A DNA stretch of 6,059 nt, from the NCBI GenBank assembly GCA_023392185.1, contig JAEVZP010000178.1, positions 1 through 6,059 on the forward strand, written 5' to 3'. The position numbers were made by a program, and so were the translations under genes. Shown here piece by piece: positions 1 to 4,865 of this stretch (position 1 is the first letter of the stretch; every line of letters begins with the position of its first letter). Source of the stretch: Bacteroidota bacterium. Lineage in GTDB: Bacteria > Bacteroidota > Bacteroidia > Chitinophagales > Chitinophagaceae. A model generated the notes under the pieces. The model had not been told where the DNA came from and did not search any database. It was given only the letters and a program-made list of their open reading frames with translations.

Positions 1-1
1 G

Positions 2-1060
2 CCGGGCGGCGCTGTAGACAGCACTACTGATGAGATGCTCGACACGGCCATCCCCACCCTGCTCAACGGTGTGAAGATTGCCATGATTGCCTCCTTTACC
101 GGCCTGCTGTTCACGGTTATCAATGCCGCTTATTTCCGGAAAAATGCCAACAGTATAAACGCGCAAAACCGCAACGACCTTTACACGTTTTTGCAGGTCG
201 AACTTTTGCCCGTCGTCAATACCAGCATGGAAGGAACCCTCCGCAGCCTGCAAACCAACCTGGCGAAGTTTAATGAAGACTTTAGCGGCGGACTCTCGCA
301 GTTGCGGGGCGTGATGACCGACAACAGCGCGGCCATTGCGCAGCAGGCCGAATTGATTGAAATGCTCCGCGATATAGACATCGCCACCTTTGCGAAAGCC
401 AACGTGACGATCCTCAGACAGCTGGATAAAACCATAGACAAGCTGGGGTATCTGGACCACTACCTGCAGGAAGTGAAAAACATCTTTGACGGCACCCGGC
501 AGATCACCCGCAACATCAACGAATTTCTGAAGCGCACCGAAAACCTCGAAGCCCTGGCCGAAGCTGCTTACGACACCACCGAAACCACCCAGCAACTCAC
601 ACGTTTTCTGCAAAGCCACTACTCGGAGCTGGATAAGAGTCGGCAGCTCACGGTTGATGCAGTGATAAATGTGGAAAAAAGTATGGCTGGGGCGCTCAAA
701 GATCTGGAGAACTTTACCCGTCGAAAAATAGATTCTATCCGCAATATAGAGGCTCTAGAAGAAGCGCGCATGGCCGGCGAATATGCCGAGCGCTGGGAGC
801 AACTCTCCTATCTGAAACACCTTCCGGAACTGGTGCGCCTGCAGGCCGAACAAAACAAGGAACACAAAGCGCAGTCGCAGCAGTTACAAAAACTGTCGGT
901 CAGGATGGAAAGCCTCCTGTCAAACGGGCCCCGCCAAATGCCCGAAACCACAGCAACCGTTTCGCCGCAGCCGGCCAACGGCTTTCCCGACGGGGAAGCA
1001 ATGGAACCCAGCTGGCTGTTCCGGACGTTATTTATGCGTAAAAAGCGGACAGATGCCTAA
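2..1060 (+). CDS. ZorA-like MotA/TolQ/ExbB-family stator subunit with long coiled-coil tail (5' partial)
   Basis: This is probably the channel-forming subunit of an inner-membrane, ion-driven motor of the MotA/TolQ/ExbB superfamily, closest in architecture to ZorA of Zorya defence systems. The frame is open back to base 2 with no stop, so the ATG at 35 is probably internal and the real start and first membrane helices lie upstream. Counting that ATG as residue 1, residues about 9-30 form a hydrophobic helix with the small/polar pattern (LLNGVKIAMIASFTGLLFT) typical of the penultimate or last MotA/ExbB helix. About 250 residues of charged, Gln/Glu/Leu-rich, almost Gly/Pro-free sequence follow, predicted helical or coiled coil. 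A short Pro-rich linker and a basic C-terminus (FMRKKRTDA) end the protein. MotA and ExbB lack such a tail; ZorA has one that projects into the cytoplasm. The stop overlaps the next gene by 8 bases. The superfamily call is fairly firm. The Zorya assignment is inference without the N-terminus. Confidence 0.72.
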   Translation, partial: PGGAVDSTTDEMLDTAIPTLLNGVKIAMIASFTGLLFTVINAAYFRKNANSINAQNRNDLYTFLQVELLPVVNTSMEGTLRSLQTNLAKFNEDFSGGLSQLRGVMTDNSAAIAQQAELIEMLRDIDIATFAKANVTILRQLDKTIDKLGYLDHYLQEVKNIFDGTRQITRNINEFLKRTENLEALAEAAYDTTETTQQLTRFLQSHYSELDKSRQLTVDAVINVEKSMAGALKDLENFTRRKIDSIRNIEALEEARMAGEYAERWEQLSYLKHLPELVRLQAEQNKEHKAQSQQLQKLSVRMESLLSNGPRQMPETTATVSPQPANGFPDGEAMEPSWLFRTLFMRKKRTDA

Positions 1061-1658
1061 AAAGAAGGAGGACTTTTTCTGGCCTAGTTATACCGACCTG
1101 ATGACGACCTTGTTTTTCGTCATGCTGGTGCTGTATGTCCTTACATTTTCCCTGCTTAAAAAACAACAACGCGCTACCGAAGAGCAGCTGCGCAAAATCC
1201 GGGAAATTCAAAACGCGGCGCGCCAGCTTCCGGAAAAATACTTTCAATACGACCCGCAATACAAGCGCTTCACGCTCAAACGAGCGATTCAGTTTGAGGT
1301 GCTGCAAAGCGACATTAAAAACACCGCCGACCGGCAATATCTCGAAGGCGTAGGCCAAAGTATTCTGGACCTGATTGAAAATCTGAAAGCCCGCGACGAA
1401 ACTAAAGGCACCAGCTACATGGTGATTGTAGAAGGCATGGCTTCGCGCGATGAGTATGCCCGCAACTATCAGCTCAGCTATGAGCGGGCCCTGGCATTAT
1501 TTAATTTATGGAAAAGCCAGGGATTGTATTTTGACCCTTCGGTGTGCGAGGTGCAAATTGCAGGCAGTGGTATTGGCGGCGTAGGGCGTTCGCCGGACGA
1601 AGCCCTGAACCAGCGCTTTTTAATTCAAATTGTTCCAAAACTGGGCGAAATCAAATGA
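1053..1658 (+). CDS. ZorB-like MotB/OmpA-family stator partner
   Basis: This 201-residue protein is the expected partner of the upstream MotA-like subunit: one N-terminal membrane helix, a linker and a periplasmic OmpA-like (peptidoglycan-binding type) domain. Residues 10-32 read WPSYTDLMTTLFFVMLVLY and onward. The Trp-x-Ser-x-x-Asp-Leu-Met pattern is the MotB/ZorB signature, and Asp15 is the predicted ion-carrying residue, equivalent to Asp32 of E. coli MotB. Residues 35-60 are charged and helical. Residues about 73-197 match the OmpA fold: IVEG (125-128), N138, LSYERA (141-146, with the conserved Arg145), a G-x-G segment (171-175), NQR (186-188) and a final IQIVPK strand. The HTD triplet that usually follows the EG is replaced by MAS, so the acidic residue that contacts peptidoglycan in classical OmpA domains is not obvious. 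The start overlaps the previous stop (ATGCCTAA), and the stop overlaps the next start (ATGA). No Shine-Dalgarno is evident, so translation is probably coupled. Confidence 0.82.
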   Translation: MPKKKEDFFWPSYTDLMTTLFFVMLVLYVLTFSLLKKQQRATEEQLRKIREIQNAARQLPEKYFQYDPQYKRFTLKRAIQFEVLQSDIKNTADRQYLEGVGQSILDLIENLKARDETKGTSYMVIVEGMASRDEYARNYQLSYERALALFNLWKSQGLYFDPSVCEVQIAGSGIGGVGRSPDEALNQRFLIQIVPKLGEIK

Positions 1659-2245
1659 AAGGATGGCAGAAAAGACTGTTGGGCGCGGCCCTGCTCCTGA
1701 GTCTCAGTCTGGGCTTGGGGGGATGTGTGGGCTGCGGCAGCAATTTACCGGCTACGGGAATGCGTCTGGAGCGGTCTTCAGGCGACGCGCTTCAACAACA
1801 AGCCGCTCCCCGCAAGGAACCGGCGCCCTCCTATCCTCAAACAGCGCCACAGCCGGCCGGCCAAACCGTTGTCAAGATGATTCTGGAAAGCGGCGTTTAT
1901 AAAATCCCGGTGCGGATCAACGGCGCTGAAATGGATTTTATTTTCGATACCGGCGCCAGCCTTATTTCCATCTCCCGGCTCGAAGCGTCTTACCTGATGA
2001 AGCAAGGCAAAATCAGCCCGGACGATGTGGTAGGAACCGCACAGTTTCAGGATGCGCAAGGCAATATTAGTGAAGGAACGGTACTCAATATCCGGGACGT
2101 ACAGATCGGCGACCGCATGGTACACGATGTGCAGGCAAGCATTGTAGACAACACGGAAGCGCCCCTGCTGCTGGGCCAGACCTTCCTGCGGAAGTTTGGC
2201 AAAATCGCAATTGATTACGAGGCAGGCACCATCACCTTTTATTGA
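1655..2245 (+). CDS. Retropepsin-like aspartic protease lipoprotein
   Basis: This is a predicted 196-residue envelope lipoprotein with a single-domain aspartic protease of clan AA (retropepsin-like, similar to the TIGR02281 type). The ATG at 1655 was chosen over an in-frame upstream ATG at 1544. It gives a classical lipoprotein signal: basic MKGWQKR, a Leu/Ala/Ser core, and the lipobox LGGC with Cys24 to be lipidated. It also forms an ATGA overlap with the upstream stop. Residues 25-70 are a Pro/Gln/Ala-rich linker. The protease domain starts near 72. The catalytic motif is DTGAS (Asp98 to Ser102), and LLLGQTFLRKFGKIAIDY (171-188) is the conserved C-terminal part of such folds. There is only one catalytic Asp, so activity would need a homodimer. 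The residues after Cys24 (VGCGSN) lack the acidic export signal of Bacteroidota surface lipoproteins, so a periplasm-facing location is inferred. It is last in the three-gene operon. Its substrate is unknown. Confidence 0.85.
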   Translation: MKGWQKRLLGAALLLSLSLGLGGCVGCGSNLPATGMRLERSSGDALQQQAAPRKEPAPSYPQTAPQPAGQTVVKMILESGVYKIPVRINGAEMDFIFDTGASLISISRLEASYLMKQGKISPDDVVGTAQFQDAQGNISEGTVLNIRDVQIGDRMVHDVQASIVDNTEAPLLLGQTFLRKFGKIAIDYEAGTITFY

Positions 2246-2263
2246 GCCTCTTTTGAGGTACTA

Positions 2264-2273
2264 TTTCCGGAAA
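2264..2273. repeat. TTTCCGGAAA palindrome, intergenic copy
   Basis: Exact 10-bp palindrome, 19 bases after the stop of the protease lipoprotein gene. It is one of seven full copies in the window (see findings). Confidence 0.85.
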
Positions 2274-2393
2274 AAGCTGTTGGCCCGGAAGAAAGGTCCC
2301 CTGCGCTAAGCCGTTTAAAACAGCCCCGTCCGGACAGGTCTTTTTTACACACTTGTCTTTCTGTGCTGTACCTTCCGGTATCTGTATTCTTTT

Positions 2394-2403
2394 TTTCCGG
2401 AAA
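2394..2403. repeat. TTTCCGGAAA palindrome, just upstream of aminotransferase start
   Basis: Exact 10-bp palindrome ending 10 bases before the ATG at 2414 and preceded by a run of T. Its position inside the leader would suit an operator, but the same motif also occurs after genes, so a gene-specific role is not supported. Confidence 0.85.
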
Positions 2404-2413
2404 ATATTCTTTT

Positions 2414-3667
2414 ATGGGTCCCTACAGCCAACTTGCCGAAACCCTGATCGGCTCCGAAATCGTTCGCCTCGGAAATATTATTGCAGACCGCATCCGGCAG
2501 GGCGAACCCATCTTCAACTATACGATCGGCGATTTTAATCCACACCTCTTCCCGATTCCGGAAGGCTATAAGAAGGCCATTCAGGAAGCTTACGCCGAAA
2601 ATTTCACCAACTACCCTGCTGCCGACGGCATCCTCTCCCTGCGCGAGGCGGTTTCGGCTTTTGTGAAGCACCACTATCACGTGGATTATGCGGTCAACGA
2701 AATTCAGATTGCCTCCGGGGGCCGCCCGCTCATCTAATCGCTTTTCCGCGCGCTCGTGGATCCGGGTGACAAGGTGATTTATGCCGTTCCGTCCTGGAAC
2801 AACAACCACTATACTTTTATGAACGGCGGCGAACACGCCATTGTGGAAGTAAGCGCCGACACGGCATTCATGCCTACTGCGGACGCGATCCGGCCCCATA
2901 TCGAAGGCGCGGTGCTGCTCTGCCTGTGCACCCCCCAAAACCCAACCGGCACGACGCTGAGCCGGAAAGACCTGGAAGCAATCTGCGACCTCGTGCTGGA
3001 AGAGAATGCCCGTCGGCCGGAGGGTGCGCGCAAGCTCCACGTGATGTTCGACCAGATGTATGGCCTGCTCACCTACGGCGACACGGTGCATTACAATCCG
3101 GTGGAACTGCGCCCGGCGATGAAGGAATACACGGTTTTTGTTGACGGTATTTCCAAGTGCTTTGCCGCTACGGGCGTGCGCGTGGGTTGGGCGCTGGGCC
3201 CGGCCTCCCTCATTGCCAAGATGAAGGCGCTGCTCACCCACATCGGCGCCTGGGCGCCCATGGCCGAGCAGGTCGCTACGGCGTCTTTCCTACAACAAAC
3301 CGAAGCGGTGGCCGCCTATCTGGAAGATTTTAAAGCCGCGCTGCACGAGCGGCTGCAACGCATCTTTAAAGGCATTCAGGCATTAAAAGCAAAAGGCTAT
3401 CCGGTGGATGCCATTCACCCGCAAGGCGGGCTGTATCTCACCGTCAAATTTGACCTTGCCGGAAAATCGGCTGCCGGGCCACAGACGCAGGAAGCCGTTA
3501 CCGATTACTTGCTCCAGGAAGCCAAACTGGCCATTACGCCTTTCTATGCTTTTGGTGCCAGTCGCACCGACCCGTGGTATCGCATCAGCGTAGGCACCTG
3601 CGACCTGAATACTTTGCCGCAAATGTTCTCCCAGCTGGAAGCAGCACTGGAAAAGCTCCGCAGCTGA
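2414..3667 (+). pseudogene. Class I/II PLP-dependent aminotransferase interrupted by one in-frame TAA
   Basis: The frame encodes a 417-codon aminotransferase of fold-type I, transferring an amino group through a PLP Schiff base. The ATG at 2414 begins MGPYSQLAETLIGSEIVRLG. The family landmarks are in order: NYTIGDFNPHLFPIP (about 35-49), the GGRP loop that binds cofactor phosphate (102-105), VPSWNNNHY (about 125-133), CTPQNPTG with Asn176, FDQMYG with Asp213 and Tyr216, SKCFAATGVRVGW with Schiff-base Lys248 and Arg256, and WYRISVG with Arg390, which should bind the substrate carboxylate. The flaw is TAA at 2735-2737, codon 108, in GGRPLI-stop-SLFRALVDPGDK. Related enzymes have Tyr here, so one base change from TAT or TAC explains it. 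The frame is otherwise intact with no other lesion. Termination would leave a 107-residue fragment. A restart at GTG 2756 would give 303 residues lacking the phosphate loop. It is either a very recent nonsense mutation or a sequencing error. The amino acid substrate cannot be told. Confidence 0.85.
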
Positions 3668-3709
3668 TGGGACTTGTGCTCTTTACGGCCCTTCCAGCCA
3701 GAATCCCCC

Positions 3710-3751
3710 AAACGAAAGCGGTAGCTATTTCAGCTACCGCTTTCGTTTTTT
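3710..3751 (+). terminator. Strong intrinsic terminator after aminotransferase
   Basis: A perfect 17-bp stem (3710-3726 paired with 3732-3748) has a 5-base ATTTC loop and a six-T run (3746-3751). It lies 42 bases after the aminotransferase stop. Read from the minus strand the stem is followed only by TTTGGGG, so it would be a weaker stop for map transcripts coming the other way. It sits between convergent genes and may insulate both. Confidence 0.93.
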
Positions 3752-3757
3752 AAGATT

Positions 3758-3804
3758 ATTTTCCGGAAATAATTTCCGGAAAATCCGGGTTTATTTCCGG
3801 AAAT
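3758..3804. repeat. Cluster of three TTTCCGGAAA palindromes in the convergent gap
   Basis: Full copies lie at 3760-3769, 3773-3782 and 3794-3803, with a degenerate one (ATCCGGGT, about 3783-3790) between the second and third. Centre spacings are 13 and 21 bases. The first two copies also form a larger palindrome: 3758-3770 is the exact reverse complement of 3772-3784 around a single A. The cluster lies between the terminator and the end of map, so it is in the 3' region of both convergent genes. Confidence 0.88.
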
Positions 3805-3815
3805 CCTGGGCTGTT

Positions 3816-4646
3816 TTAAGCAAAAGCCTCTGCCCACTGCCGGTCCGAAAGGTTCGGATTGGCGCGCTCTGCTTCCTGAATGGACGTGAAGTTGGATAAG
3901 GCTTCGCCGCGGTTTTTGCGCACCACTACCGTGTGTTCGAAGTGTGCCGATACTTTACCGTCGAGGGTGCGGATCGTCCATTGATCGTCTTCAGTAAAAA
4001 CCTCGCGTACGCCGAGGTTGATCATCGGCTCTATGGCCAGCACATAGCCTTCTTTCAGCTTCTTGCCGTCGCCGCGACGCCCGTAATTGGGTACTTGTGG
4101 GTCTTCGTGCAGTTTTTTGCCTACACCATGGCCCACCAGCTCTCGCACCACCCCATAGCCAAATTGCTTGTGGGTGTAATTCTCAATCGCAAAGGAAATG
4201 TCTCCCACCCGGTTGTTGGCCTTCGCAGCCGCTACACCAAGGTCGAGTGAGTCTTTGGTGACGCGCAGCAGTTTGAGCACTTCATCCGGCACTTCGCCCA
4301 CGGCAAAGGTGTAAGCATGGTCGCCGTGGTAGCCGTTGCGATTAAAGCCGCAGTCCACCGAGATGACATCGCCTTCCTTCACCACATACGATCCCGGGAA
4401 ACCATGCACCACCACATCGTTGACCGAGATGCACAGGCTTGCCGGAAAAGGCGAATGGCGCGGGCCATATCCTTTAAAAGAAGGGCTGCCGCCGTGGTCG
4501 CGGATGAAAGTTTCGGCAAGCGTGTCAAGTTCCTGGGTGGTGATGCCGGGCCGCAGGGCTTTGGCGACTTCAGTCAGCGTGGCGCTCACCATAAGGGCAT
4601 TTTCCCGAATAATAGCAATTTCTTCCGGGGTACGAACGTGGATCAT
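3816..4646 (-). CDS. map: Methionine aminopeptidase, type I
   Basis: This cytoplasmic two-metal hydrolase removes the initiator Met from nascent proteins after deformylation. The 276-residue product is complete and of usual type I length (E. coli has 264). All five metal ligands are present: Asp98 (VDCGF), Asp109 (GDHAYTF), His173 (GHGVG), Glu206 (IEPMI) and Glu237 (FEHTV). The catalytic histidines His81 (VVHG) and His180 are also there. There is no type II insert and no N-terminal zinc finger. The start MIHVRTPEEIAIIREN matches the family N-terminus. The leader is CCAATCAAT before the ATG with no Shine-Dalgarno, as is common in Bacteroidota. It follows secY on the same strand, as in many spc operons, but a 219-base gap with terminator hairpins lies between, so it probably has its own promoter. 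The next gene in the usual order, infA, is absent: after the stop come palindromes and a convergent gene. Confidence 0.97.
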   Translation of the reverse strand: MIHVRTPEEIAIIRENALMVSATLTEVAKALRPGITTQELDTLAETFIRDHGGSPSFKGYGPRHSPFPASLCISVNDVVVHGFPGSYVVKEGDVISVDCGFNRNGYHGDHAYTFAVGEVPDEVLKLLRVTKDSLDLGVAAAKANNRVGDISFAIENYTHKQFGYGVVRELVGHGVGKKLHEDPQVPNYGRRGDGKKLKEGYVLAIEPMINLGVREVFTEDDQWTIRTLDGKVSAHFEHTVVVRKNRGEALSNFTSIQEAERANPNLSDRQWAEAFA

Positions 4647-4700
4647 ATTGATTGGGGAGTTGGAGTGTATGCTACACCCCTCAAAGCACTAAAGCATTTT

Positions 4701-4710
4701 TTTCCGGAAA
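4701..4710. repeat. TTTCCGGAAA palindrome in the map leader
   Basis: Exact 10-bp palindrome, 54 bases upstream of the map start codon and preceded on the plus strand by a T-run. Same element as the copies in the other gaps. Confidence 0.85.
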
Positions 4711-4775
4711 CGGGGTTTCTGTTTCCAGCGGGTAAAAAGAATTCGAAGAGAACGCTGCGGTCCCCCCTAAGGTTC

Positions 4776-4834
4776 AAAAAAAGCCTTCGGCTTTGAGTCC
4801 GGCTTCAATTCGGTCTCAAAAAGCCGAAGGCTTT
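4776..4834 (-). terminator. Double terminator / nested hairpin downstream of secY
   Basis: Read on the minus strand, secY transcripts first meet AAAGCC-TTC-GGCTTT followed by a total of five T (4818-4834), then AAAGCC-GAA-GGCTTT followed by seven T (4776-4794). Each is a 6-bp stem with a three-base loop and a U-tract. The two units are also inverted copies of each other: 4780-4797 pairs with 4815-4834 over 18 bp with a 2-base bulge, and CCG/CGG (4799-4801 with 4811-4813) extends the stem inward past one mismatch. The RNA can thus fold as two short terminators or as one long hairpin ending in a U-tract. Orientation is set by the T-runs, which exist only on the minus strand. Confidence 0.85.
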
Positions 4835-4865
4835 CTCCACAACGACGCAGGCGTTGCTACAAAGA

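Larger units (their letters stand above)
2246..2413. other. Intergenic gap between protease gene and aminotransferase
   Basis: This 168-base gap holds two TTTCCGGAAA palindromes, one near each end. A small hairpin (CCTC-TTTT-GAGG, 2247-2258) follows the protease stop but lacks a T-run. A six-T run at 2341-2346 follows GC-rich sequence containing the 8-bp palindrome GTCCGGAC (2328-2335), but no stem of convincing length precedes it. I therefore see no clear terminator for the upstream operon. I also see no clear Bacteroidota promoter (TTTG / TAnnTTTG) for the aminotransferase, although one must lie here unless transcription reads through. Confidence 0.5.
4647..4865. other. secY-map intergenic gap (map leader plus secY terminators)
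   Basis: This gap is unusually long for two genes that are commonly co-transcribed and contains no credible small gene. On the map side (4647-4775) are the map leader and one TTTCCGGAAA copy. On the secY side are two tandem hairpins and a weak further inverted repeat (CAACG 4840-4844 with CGTTG 4852-4856). A map promoter should lie in the map-side part, but I could not recognise a good Bacteroidota -33/-7 pair. Confidence 0.5.

Noticed and set aside
1544..1654. Upstream in-frame ATG extension of the protease lipoprotein
   Set aside because: The extra 37 residues are Arg/Cys/Trp-rich and would bury the lipoprotein signal. The ATG at 1655 gives a proper signal peptide and an ATGA overlap.
2..2245. 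Complete canonical Zorya system
   Set aside because: No ZorC, ZorD, ZorE, ZorF or ZorG is encoded in the window, and the first gene is truncated. Only the motor pair resembles Zorya.
2247..2258. Terminator after the protease gene (CCTC-TTTT-GAGG hairpin)
   Set aside because: The stem is only four pairs and no T-run follows.
2735..2737. Programmed recoding (readthrough or alternative code) at the aminotransferase TAA
   Set aside because: TAA is the least read-through stop and ends three neighbouring genes. There is no downstream stem-loop or known recoding signal, and no TGA/TAG that would suit selenocysteine or pyrrolysine.
2345..3241. Long open frame of 298 codons on the minus strand across the aminotransferase
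   Set aside because: It is antisense to a frame with full aminotransferase motifs, shows no recognisable domain, and is typical of GC-biased third positions creating shadow frames.
3758..3804. CRISPR-like repeat array
   Set aside because: The units are 10-bp palindromes with irregular short spacing (13 and 21 bases between centres), also scattered through coding sequence, with no spacers or cas genes.
4317..4796. Plus-strand open frame of 159 codons opposite the map 5' half and leader
   Set aside because: It overlaps clear map coding sequence in antisense and then runs through the terminator hairpins. Its composition is that of a shadow frame.
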